This document shows, one piece after another, positions 40,901 to 48,454 of a DNA stretch of 64,000 nt. The stretch covers positions 310,001-374,000 of the forward strand of contig NZ_PUHY01000012.1 in the NCBI RefSeq assembly GCF_002967765.1, written 5' to 3'. The notes under the pieces were generated by a model. It was not told the origin of the DNA, searched no databases, and saw only the letters and a program-made list of their open reading frames with translations. This DNA is from Blastopirellula marina (GTDB taxonomy: Bacteria > Planctomycetota > Planctomycetia > Pirellulales > Pirellulaceae). The position numbers and the translations under genes were made by a program. Each line of letters starts with the position of its first letter. Positions within the stretch are counted from its first letter, which is position 1.

Positions 40901-41261
40901 TGGAGACGTTTCCGTACCAGCTGGCGCCAAGTTGGTCGTGCGAATGGATCAGCAGTTCCAAGATAGCAAACATATTTTGGGCTGTTTCCGTCTGTCAGCG
41001 ACCGCGAGCGAGCGTCCGGTACAACTGGAAAGCAACGTCCCGGCCGATATCCGTGCAATCGTCAGCAAACCTGCCGACCAGCGGACCGACATCGAGAAAG
41101 AAAAGCTGTTGACGCTTTATCTTTCCAAGGACAAAACGCTGAAGGACCTAGAGGCGAAACAAAAGCAAGCAGCAATGCTCGACTCGAATCGCCGCCTAGC
41201 CGGCCTGCAAGATCTGGCTTGGGCCCTGATTAATAGCCCGGCCTTCTTGTTCAATCGGTAA
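37962..41261 (+). CDS. DUF1549/DUF1553 secreted protein with heme-like CX4CH motif
   Basis: A 1099-residue exported protein. A signal peptide (1-22) precedes an N-terminal region with a Big_2-like Ig fold and a possible cytochrome motif, CNQGTCH (C139, C144, H145), which has four residues between the cysteines rather than two. Then come DUF1549 (starting near residue 325, [30 protein letters not shown]) and DUF1553 ([24 protein letters not shown]). These families are almost confined to Planctomycetota and related phyla and occur next to cytochrome c proteins; the biochemistry is undetermined. The C-terminus is long and hydrophilic. Confidence 0.88.
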   Translation: [1099 protein letters not shown]

Positions 41262-41420
41262 CCGAAGCAGCAAATCGTGCCCTGCGTTCCACTCACAGGA
41301 AGGGGCCATGGTCGAACACCTCTATCAGTGGGCTCGACCGTCTGCCAAAATCAGCGCGTTAAAAGTAGGAAACCTTTTGCGGTTCCGTGCGGTACTAACT
41401 GACATAGAATTGACCGCTCC

Positions 41421-42308
41421 ATGCTAATAACGCACGATTTAACGAAGAAATATGGCAAATTCCTGGCCCTCGATCATGCCAATATCGAGATTGCCGAGGG
41501 AGAATGTTGCGGCGTTCTTGGGCCGAATGGGGCAGGGAAGTCAACTCTTTTCCGACTTCTGATGGGTTTTCTGAGTCCCAGCCACGGTACGGCAACCATC
41601 GGCGGGAGAGACTGCCAGCACGACAAGGTCGGTGTGCACAGCCTCGTCTCGTATTTGCCTGGCGACGTTCGCCTTTTCGACGAAATGAAGGGACGCGATG
41701 TCCTGGAATTCTTTGCCGACATCCATCCTCGTGGCAACCGCGATCGCTCGTACGCAACGGCCAAGCGACTGGATCTCGATATTAGTCGACGCGTGGGCTA
41801 CATGAGTACCGGGATGCGGCAGAAACTGGGACTCTCGATTGCGCTCTCGACAGACGCGCCAATGCTGATCATGGACGAGCCAACCACCAGCTTAGATCCC
41901 AACGTGCGGGCCGAAGTGATTCGGATGATCGGTGAAGCCCACAAATCTGGACGTACCGTCGTGATTTGCTCGCACGTGCTCTCCGAGATCGAAGACATCT
42001 GCAACCGTGCGATTATTATGCGGCAAGGCAACGTGGTACACGACCAGAATCTGCATGATTTGGCCCGGCGGCATGCCGTCAGCTTTGAGTTCGATAAACC
42101 ATTACCGAGTATTCCGGAGTCGCTGCGTGATCGGATCGCCGGCATTCGTCAATCGGAATCGCAAGTGACTGTGGAAACCGAAGGGGACCTCCGCGACGTG
42201 ATGGGTTGGCTCGCGCAACTTCCTTTAACCAATCTCAAAGCCCAACGATTAGGCCTTCGCGAAGTGTACGATCGATATCATGCTCCAGAAAGCGAGCGTG
42301 CCGCATGA
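41421..42308 (+). CDS. ABC transporter ATP-binding protein
   Basis: A 295-residue ATPase of an exporter. Walker A is GPNGAGKST (residues 34-42) and Walker B is MLIMDEPTTSLDP. The signature segment is YMSTGMRQKLG, a divergent form of LSGGQ with Thr-Gly-Met, found in some gliding-type and Na/antibiotic exporters. The H-loop His is present in CSHVLSEIEDICNRAIIM. The C-terminal 70 residues extend beyond the core and may bind the permease. Its stop overlaps the permease start by four bases. Confidence 0.9.
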   Translation: MLITHDLTKKYGKFLALDHANIEIAEGECCGVLGPNGAGKSTLFRLLMGFLSPSHGTATIGGRDCQHDKVGVHSLVSYLPGDVRLFDEMKGRDVLEFFADIHPRGNRDRSYATAKRLDLDISRRVGYMSTGMRQKLGLSIALSTDAPMLIMDEPTTSLDPNVRAEVIRMIGEAHKSGRTVVICSHVLSEIEDICNRAIIMRQGNVVHDQNLHDLARRHAVSFEFDKPLPSIPESLRDRIAGIRQSESQVTVETEGDLRDVMGWLAQLPLTNLKAQRLGLREVYDRYHAPESERAA

Positions 42309-43279
42309 CGCTGGCAATGCTACGACAAGTTTGGCGAGAATCGCGACTATTGATGCTCGGCTGCTCGATCGTGCTATTCATCTTTTGCTGGATCCGAGTC
42401 TGGCTGGTGGGGAGAATCGACATGAGCCGTTTTCAGGGAATCCTGGAAATTTTACGGCCAGAGTTCGAGAATTTTTCGCCCGTCGACTTTGAGCAAGCCC
42501 TGACTTACCCAGGCCGTGTGGCATTTACGTTCACTGAGCCGATGGTCGTTTTTCTGATTGTGATTTGGGGTATCGCACGTGGCAGCGACGCGGTCAGCGG
42601 ACCGCTGGGACGTGGCACAATGGAGATGATGCTCTCGCAACCAGTCAGCCGCTTTCGCTACATGATGTGTAAGAATGTCATTACGTTGATTGGTGCCATG
42701 GCGATCGCCGTGAGTGCTTGGGCTGGAATGGCCGGCAGTATCGAGACGACCACGGTTAAACGGGAAACGCAACCGATCAAAATGCAGATTCCCTTGGTGA
42801 AGATCGAAGTCGAGATACCGTTCACCAAAGATCCGAACGCGCCGGAAAGAACGCCTCTATCGGATTTCGTCGACAAAGAAGACATGCTTGCTTCGGCGTT
42901 GGATTTGATGTCACTAGGAATTTTCTTCGGCGGTTTCACCACGCTGATGTCTTCTTGGGATCAGTATCGATGGCGGACGATCGCGATTGCCACCGGGTTT
43001 CTCATCGCGCAGTTGCTCTTACGTGTGATGTCCCTTTCGGTTGAAGACATGGCATGGCTCAAGTACACAACCATCTTCTCTCTTTACGAACCGGAGGTTC
43101 TGGTCAGTTACGCTGTCCACCATCGGGGAGCGGAATGGAGTTTCTGGTTCCGCCCTACACCAGAAACCTGGAAATTGGGCGGCTTGGCCTACATCAGCAT
43201 CCTGACCGGCGGTGGCCTGGCTGGCTTCGGTCTGGCGACATGGATCTTTTGTCGACGTGACCTTCCGGCCCCGGTATAA
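42305..43279 (+). CDS. ABC-2 type membrane permease
   Basis: A 324-residue permease with six likely transmembrane segments: one near the N-terminus, two around residues 80-115, one near 130, and the rest in the C-terminal half (for example LDLMSLGIFFGGFTTLMSS). The segment ISRGSDAVSGPLGRGTMEMMLSQPVSRFRYMMCKN resembles ABC-2 permeases that interact with the ATPase. The ATG at 42305 overlaps the ATPase stop, so the two are translationally coupled. The frame is open upstream inside the ATPase gene, without RBS. The exported substrate is unknown. Confidence 0.85.
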   Translation: MTLAMLRQVWRESRLLMLGCSIVLFIFCWIRVWLVGRIDMSRFQGILEILRPEFENFSPVDFEQALTYPGRVAFTFTEPMVVFLIVIWGIARGSDAVSGPLGRGTMEMMLSQPVSRFRYMMCKNVITLIGAMAIAVSAWAGMAGSIETTTVKRETQPIKMQIPLVKIEVEIPFTKDPNAPERTPLSDFVDKEDMLASALDLMSLGIFFGGFTTLMSSWDQYRWRTIAIATGFLIAQLLLRVMSLSVEDMAWLKYTTIFSLYEPEVLVSYAVHHRGAEWSFWFRPTPETWKLGGLAYISILTGGGLAGFGLATWIFCRRDLPAPV

Positions 43280-43450
43280 ACGCGACCATTGAAGTCAGGG
43301 AGATGGCAGACCGCGCCTAAAAGACCGATGCTTTTTAGTTTCTTAGAATGGGGCCCGCGTGATGCCGTCGACCGACAACCAAGCGGATACGAATCACGCC
43401 GAATCGGACTCGCCGTCGCCATCGAGCACGACGGCCATGTTTGCGATAGA

Positions 43451-43490
43451 AACACAAAAAGCCACATGTAATCATGTGGCTTTTTGTGTT
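43451..43490 (-). terminator. Perfect 18-base-pair terminator hairpin after tRNA-Arg
   Basis: Arms 43451-43468 and 43473-43490 are exact inverted repeats of 18 bases around the loop TAAT. The A-rich arm and complementary T tract make it work in either direction. It lies seven bases past the tRNA 3' end on the minus strand. Confidence 0.85.
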
Positions 43491-43496
43491 GCAAAG

Positions 43497-43569
43497 CACG
43501 GGAGGAGGGACTCGAACCCCCAACCCTTGGTTCCGAAGACCAATGCTCTATCCATTGAGCTACTCCCGC
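43497..43569 (-). tRNA. tRNA-Arg, anticodon UCG
   Basis: A 73-base tRNA read from the minus strand. Acceptor stem GCGGGAG pairs with CTCCCGT (one G-U), the D arm is GCTC...GAGC, and the anticodon arm TTGGT-CTTCGGA-ACCAA places UCG at positions 34-36 with U33 and G37. The T arm has GGGGG-TTCGAGT-CCCTC. Discriminator base G73 fits arginine tRNAs. The CCA end is not encoded. It reads CGN codons, chiefly CGA. Confidence 0.92.
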
Positions 43570-43591
43570 TTGCCTGTGCGGTAATTTGGTG

Positions 43592-43619
43592 ATGATACCA
43601 TTTTCGCGAATCACCGCAA
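43592..43619 (-). promoter_or_regulatory. Sigma-70 promoter of tRNA-Arg
   Basis: Minus-strand -35 TTGCGG (43614-43619) and -10 TATCAT (43592-43597) with a 16-base spacer; predicted start about 16 bases ahead of the mature tRNA. Confidence 0.6.
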
Positions 43620-43779
43620 CTACAGGCCCAGACAGTCGGTGCACGTTGCTGGTTCGCTAGTAGCTGTTAAGATGTCCCACTTGCGCACTACTCGCGAAAC
43701 GCCCCAATGTGAGGCATAATACGGTCGGCAGCCAGTTGCCGCGAACCCCATCGCTTCCCGAGCAGAACTCCTCAAGTCT

Positions 43780-44469
43780 ATGGCTAGCATCACGTTGCGG
43801 ATTATTGACGGCGCCGATCGGGGAGCAGTCTACGAGGGGCTAGAAACACCCGTTTCTATCGGTCGCGAAGAGGGTAACACGCTACAGCTGAAGGACGACC
43901 GAGTCAGTCGCTTCCATCTAAAGATTCAGGAAGATCACAACAAGATCGTTCTAACCGATCTGGAAAGCACCAACGGAACTCGTGTTAACGGCGAAGATGT
44001 CCACCTAAGAATCTTGCGCCACGGCGACATGATTCAGGTTGGCCGCTCGGTCATTATTTACGGCTCGGAAAAACAAATCGCGGTGCGTTTGGCCGCACTT
44101 CGTAAGCAACAGGAAGCCCAGAACGGCGACCTTCCAGACGACGATCGCACCTCTGGCCCAGGCGAATCGGTCGAGGCGGAGTCGTCACTCGAATTCGAGC
44201 TGAACTGGAACGCTCAGCAAGATGATCTGCAAGCGGCCATTTATTCGTTGCAACCGCCGGAACTCCCGGAACGGCTTAGCCCCGCCCAAGCCGCACAGCT
44301 TGCCGAATTGATGGACTACATCCATATTCGCATCCGGCACTTGCTAGTTAGTGTGGAAGTGAACGAGCGGACGGAGAACGTGGTGCTGGAAATGCGCGAG
44401 TGGCAAAGTTTGCTCGACCTTCAAGCGCGACTAGCCGTTCTACTACGTAGCATTGGCGAGCCAGAGTAA
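43780..44469 (+). CDS. FHA-domain protein
   Basis: A 229-residue protein. The N-terminal 95 residues form a forkhead-associated domain that binds phosphothreonine peptides: IGRE with Arg29, DRVSRFHLKI with Ser43 and His46, and LESTNGTRVNG with Asn65-Gly66 are all conserved. The C-terminal part (from about residue 100) is acidic linker followed by a helical region. A terminator candidate follows and dnaE is next, without evidence of co-transcription. Confidence 0.9.
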   Translation: MASITLRIIDGADRGAVYEGLETPVSIGREEGNTLQLKDDRVSRFHLKIQEDHNKIVLTDLESTNGTRVNGEDVHLRILRHGDMIQVGRSVIIYGSEKQIAVRLAALRKQQEAQNGDLPDDDRTSGPGESVEAESSLEFELNWNAQQDDLQAAIYSLQPPELPERLSPAQAAQLAELMDYIHIRIRHLLVSVEVNERTENVVLEMREWQSLLDLQARLAVLLRSIGEPE

Positions 44470-44482
44470 ACTTCATCCTTAT

Positions 44483-44513
44483 AGCCGAACGTGACTTACG
44501 TCTTTCGGTTTTC
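44483..44513 (+). terminator. Probable terminator after the FHA gene
   Basis: AGCCGAA pairs with TTCGGTT around an internal ACG/CGT pair and a loop; a short T run follows. The stem is interrupted, so confidence is moderate. Confidence 0.5.
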
Positions 44514-44608
44514 ATTCTTCGTCAACGTGATAGAATCGTGGCGTTGATGATTCTTCTCGCTGCGGCAAATCTAAGAAGCCGCGGCCCAGTCCAGGGAGCG
44601 GAGCCTGA

Positions 44609-47600
44609 ATGAGCCAGTCGTTCGTCCATTTGCATTGCCATTCGCATTACAGCCTTCTGGACGGAGCGGGGCCAATCCCCAAACTGGTCACGCGTGCCAA
44701 AGAGCACGGAATGAACGCCCTGGCCCTGACCGATCACGGAAATCTGCATGGGGCCTTGCAGTTCTACAACACCTGCAAAGCGAATGAAATCAACCCGATC
44801 ATTGGGTACGAGGCCTACATCGCCCCCGGAAGTCGCCTGGAGAAATCAGGCGGCATGCGCGGGTCGAATTATCACCTGACGCTACTCGCACAGAACAAGA
44901 TCGGCTTCAAAAACCTGATCAAGTTGGCCTCAGCGGCTTACCTGGAAGGTTTCTATTTCAAGCCGCGGATCGATAAGGAATTGCTGGAGAAATACAACGA
45001 GGGCATCATTTGCCTGAGTGGTTGCGTTTCCAGCGAATTCTCGAAGATCGTGATGCGCGGTACCGATACCGCGGAAGTTATCAAAGAAGCGAGTGATACG
45101 GCCGGCTGGTTTCGGAAGCTGTTCGGCGAACGGTATTTCGTCGAGATCATGAACAACGGCCTCGACATCCAGAAGATGCAACTGGACGGTGCCGTCGATG
45201 TTGCCAACAAGCTGGGCTTGCCATTGGTTGCCACCAGCGACACGCACTATGTCGACCAAAGCGATGCCGAGGCACAAGATATTCTGCTGTGCGTGAACAC
45301 GGGTAAATTCCGGACTGACGCCTCACGGATGAAGATGGAGAACGACCAGTTCTACCTCCGTAGTCCGGACGATATGTACGCCAGTTTCCCTGGGCTGGAA
45401 GATGCTTGCTCACGCAGCCAGGAAATTGCCAACACGGTCGATATCGATTTGGAACTGGGCAAGCGTCATTTCCCGTCGTTTAAGATCCCTGGCGAGAAGA
45501 CGGCCGACGAATATCTCCGCGAGCTGTGTATACAAGGGCTGAAAGAACGCTACGAGGGGAACGACGAGATGTTGCTTCCCAACGGCGAGCTAAGCGAGGT
45601 CGTGATGGCCCGCTTGGACCGCGAACTCGGCGTGATCAGCCGACTTGGCTTTCCGAACTACTTCCTCATCGTGTGGGATTTCGTGGTGGAAGCCCGGAAG
45701 CAGAACATTCCGGCCACGGCTCGTGGTAGCGGTGTGGGCGCGATTGTCTGTTACGCGCTTTACATGAGCCACGTATGCCCGATTAAGTATGACTTGCTGT
45801 TCGAGCGATTCCTTGATGAAAATCGCTTGGAAGCCCCTGATATCGATATCGACTTCGATAAAGAACGTCGGGGCATGGTCATCAAATATGTGAAGGATAA
45901 GTACGGCGAAGCGAACGTTGCCCAGATTGGTACGTTCGGTACGCTGGCGGCCCGGGCCGCGATTAAAGACGTCGGCCGTGCGATGGGCTTGCCGCTGGAT
46001 ATGGTCAACGAAGTGACCGGCATGGTGCCTGATCAGCTTGGCATCAAGCTGAAAGCGGCACTCGAGCAGAGCGAAGAAATGCAGGCCGCGTACAACGCGA
46101 ACCCTGACATTCGCGAACTGCTTAACCTGGCGATGAAGATCGAAGGGCTTGCTCGTAACGTCGGGACGCACGCTGCGGCGGTGGTGATCGCCGACGAACC
46201 GCTGACCGAATACGTTCCGCTATGCCGCGTTTCGGGCAAAGAAGACATCATCACCCAATGGTCGATGAACGACGTCGAAGCGGCCGGCCTTTTGAAGATG
46301 GACTTCCTCGGCCTGCGTAACTTGACGATCCTGCGAAATGCGATCGATCTGATCAAGAAGGTGCGCGGCGAAGACCTCGACATTCTACGACTTCCGCTAG
46401 ACGACAAAGCCAGCTTTGATTTGCTACGACGTGGCGAAACGAAGGGCGTGTTCCAGTTGGAAAGTGGTGGTATTCGTGATTTGCTCAAGCGAATGAAGCC
46501 GGACAGCTTCTTAGATATCATCGCGACGAATGCTCTTTATCGACCTGGTCCGCTGGAAGGCGGGATGGTCGACGACTACATCGAGGTGAAGCACGGTCGG
46601 AAGGAAGCCGTGTACAAACACCAGGTGCTGAAAGACGTTCTGGAAGAGACCAACGGTGTGATGGTCTACCAGGAACAGGTGATGCGGATTCTGAACCGCC
46701 TAGGCGGTATTCCGCTCGCAAAAGCGTACACCTGTATCAAAGCGATTAGTAAAAAGAAAGAATCGATCATCCAGGCCAACCGGGAACAGTTCCTGATTGG
46801 TGCCCAGGAGAAAGGTCTGTCGAAGCAGGAAGCGACTGACTTCTGGGACATGATTGTTAAATTCGCGGGATACGGCTTTAACAAAAGCCACTCGACCGCT
46901 TACGCTTTGGTCGCCTATCAAACGGCCTATCTCAAAGCGCACTATCCGATCGAATTCATGGCCGCGCTCCTTTCTGGTGACATCTCAGGGCGTAACTTCA
47001 AAACGAAGGATTCCCTGGTCGAGCACATGGAAGACGCCGAGCGGATGAACATCGAAGTTGCTCCGCCTGATGTGAACAACTCGGACGAAGAATTCACCGT
47101 TAAAGATGGTAAAATCGTGTTCGCGCTCAGCGCCATCAAGGGCTGCGGTGGCGGCGCTGCCGAAGCAATTGTAGCGGCTCGCGAAAAAGATGGTCCCTTC
47201 ACCGATATCTACGACTTCTGCGAACGAGTCGATCATTCGCAATGCAGCAAGGCGGCCATCGAAACGCTGATCAAAGCAGGGGCGTTCGACAACATGGGTG
47301 GAACGCGTGCCCAGTACGCGGCAGCCCTCGACAAGGCTATCCAGTCAGGCGCATCCGCTCTGGCCGATCGGAAGTCTGGTCAAAAGAACCTGTTTGCCGC
47401 AGTCGAAGACACTGCCGAAGCTGCAAAGTCGGTCGTCCTGCCTGACGTTCAACCCTGGCCAGACAAGGAGAAGCTGGGCTACGAGAAGGAGTGCCTTGGT
47501 TTCTATTGGTCGAGCCACCCGCTGGCTGAATACTCACGTAAGTTCGAGATGTGCTGTTCGCACCGTACTTCGAATCTCGCCGGCGTGAAAGACAAGACCG

Positions 47601-48151
47601 AAGTCACACTGGGTGGCATGGTCTCGTCGATTAAGCTGGCACACACGCGGAAAGCTCGCCCCGGCAGCACACATACCAAATACGCCAACTTCGACTTGGA
47701 AGACGTCGACGGCGGCATCCGCTGCATCATGTGGCCAGAGGACTTCGCCAAGATGGGCGAGCAACTGCGTCCTGATGGGGTGTATATCGTCTCCGGGCGT
47801 CTTGATCGAAGGGGCAACGATGACGAAGCCAACTTGATCGTCAACGAGCTGATTCCGATTGAAGATGTCGAAACTCGGTATGCCCGTGGTGTGATGGTCC
47901 GGGTCGACGAGAAAACCCATGGCGAAAGCACCCTGGGCACCCTGGTCGAGATTGTCCGGGGTTATCCTGGAAATTGCGAATTGCGGCTGATGCTGGTCCT
48001 GGGAGACGGTCGTCAAGTTGCCTTGCGAAGTAAGAAGGGGGTCGACCTATCGCCGGAAATGAGAAACCGCGTCGACGAGCTTCTCGGGGAAGGAAATTTT
48101 GAGTTGCTTCTCAGACGCCCCGCGAACGGCGGGGTGAGAAACTCGGCATAG
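44609..48151 (+). CDS. dnaE: DNA polymerase III alpha subunit
   Basis: A 1180-residue replicative polymerase subunit, close to E. coli DnaE (1160). The N-terminal PHP domain starts FVHLHCHSHYSLLDGA. Polymerase active-site aspartates lie in PDIDIDFD (D411, D413) and D565 in LLKMDFLGLRNL, matching the three E. coli aspartates. The C-terminal OB fold and helix-hairpin-helix region follow (YRPGPLEGG, QEQVM, GYGFNKSHSTAYAL). The PHP metal residues look intact, so residual nuclease activity is possible. Confidence 0.97.
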   Translation: MSQSFVHLHCHSHYSLLDGAGPIPKLVTRAKEHGMNALALTDHGNLHGALQFYNTCKANEINPIIGYEAYIAPGSRLEKSGGMRGSNYHLTLLAQNKIGFKNLIKLASAAYLEGFYFKPRIDKELLEKYNEGIICLSGCVSSEFSKIVMRGTDTAEVIKEASDTAGWFRKLFGERYFVEIMNNGLDIQKMQLDGAVDVANKLGLPLVATSDTHYVDQSDAEAQDILLCVNTGKFRTDASRMKMENDQFYLRSPDDMYASFPGLEDACSRSQEIANTVDIDLELGKRHFPSFKIPGEKTADEYLRELCIQGLKERYEGNDEMLLPNGELSEVVMARLDRELGVISRLGFPNYFLIVWDFVVEARKQNIPATARGSGVGAIVCYALYMSHVCPIKYDLLFERFLDENRLEAPDIDIDFDKERRGMVIKYVKDKYGEANVAQIGTFGTLAARAAIKDVGRAMGLPLDMVNEVTGMVPDQLGIKLKAALEQSEEMQAAYNANPDIRELLNLAMKIEGLARNVGTHAAAVVIADEPLTEYVPLCRVSGKEDIITQWSMNDVEAAGLLKMDFLGLRNLTILRNAIDLIKKVRGEDLDILRLPLDDKASFDLLRRGETKGVFQLESGGIRDLLKRMKPDSFLDIIATNALYRPGPLEGGMVDDYIEVKHGRKEAVYKHQVLKDVLEETNGVMVYQEQVMRILNRLGGIPLAKAYTCIKAISKKKESIIQANREQFLIGAQEKGLSKQEATDFWDMIVKFAGYGFNKSHSTAYALVAYQTAYLKAHYPIEFMAALLSGDISGRNFKTKDSLVEHMEDAERMNIEVAPPDVNNSDEEFTVKDGKIVFALSAIKGCGGGAAEAIVAAREKDGPFTDIYDFCERVDHSQCSKAAIETLIKAGAFDNMGGTRAQYAAALDKAIQSGASALADRKSGQKNLFAAVEDTAEAAKSVVLPDVQPWPDKEKLGYEKECLGFYWSSHPLAEYSRKFEMCCSHRTSNLAGVKDKTEVTLGGMVSSIKLAHTRKARPGSTHTKYANFDLEDVDGGIRCIMWPEDFAKMGEQLRPDGVYIVSGRLDRRGNDDEANLIVNELIPIEDVETRYARGVMVRVDEKTHGESTLGTLVEIVRGYPGNCELRLMLVLGDGRQVALRSKKGVDLSPEMRNRVDELLGEGNFELLLRRPANGGVRNSA

Positions 48152-48166
48152 CGATCGCTAACCAAT

Positions 48167-48196
48167 GGAATAATCGACACTTACATCAATTATTCC
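48167..48196 (+). terminator. Weak hairpin downstream of dnaE
   Basis: GGAATAAT and ATTATTCC form an eight-base stem around 14 bases, 16 bases after the dnaE stop. No T run follows, so termination is uncertain. The rest of the 300 bases to 48454 contains only the promoter and dyad listed next. Confidence 0.35.
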
Positions 48197-48320
48197 GGTT
48201 ATGCATGGACCGTACTAGTCGTCGGCCAGCGAATCGATCCTCTTTTCGCTATTTGCTTGCCTTTCCTATTCCCTCAAATTAAGATCACTAGTATCCCTTG
48301 CCCAATTCTGGGTCAATTCA

Positions 48321-48349
48321 GGGACAGTATGCCTTGATCATGCCATAAT
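48321..48349 (+). promoter_or_regulatory. Candidate promoter of the DUF1598 gene
   Basis: GGGACA (48321-48326), a 17-base spacer and CATAAT (48344-48349), a 5 of 6 match at -10. Confidence 0.45.
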
Positions 48350-48356
48350 TTGGATT

Positions 48357-48376
48357 GTGACAATTGAGTTTGTCAC
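48357..48376 (+). promoter_or_regulatory. Inverted repeat at the predicted transcription start
   Basis: GTGACAA and TTGTCAC, seven bases each, around a six-base loop, begin at about +1 of the candidate promoter. It could be an operator or a 5' stabilising hairpin. Confidence 0.4.
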
Positions 48377-48454
48377 TCGTGTGAAATGGCCTGCTTGGAC
48401 GAACGTCCACCAATCTTCCCCCTTTTCGAGCTCGACTGCATCCAGGGATCTATT

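Noticed and set aside
43720-43745. Sigma-54-like GGC...TTGC pattern before the FHA gene
   Set aside because: The spacing between the GG and GC elements is one base short of the strict requirement.
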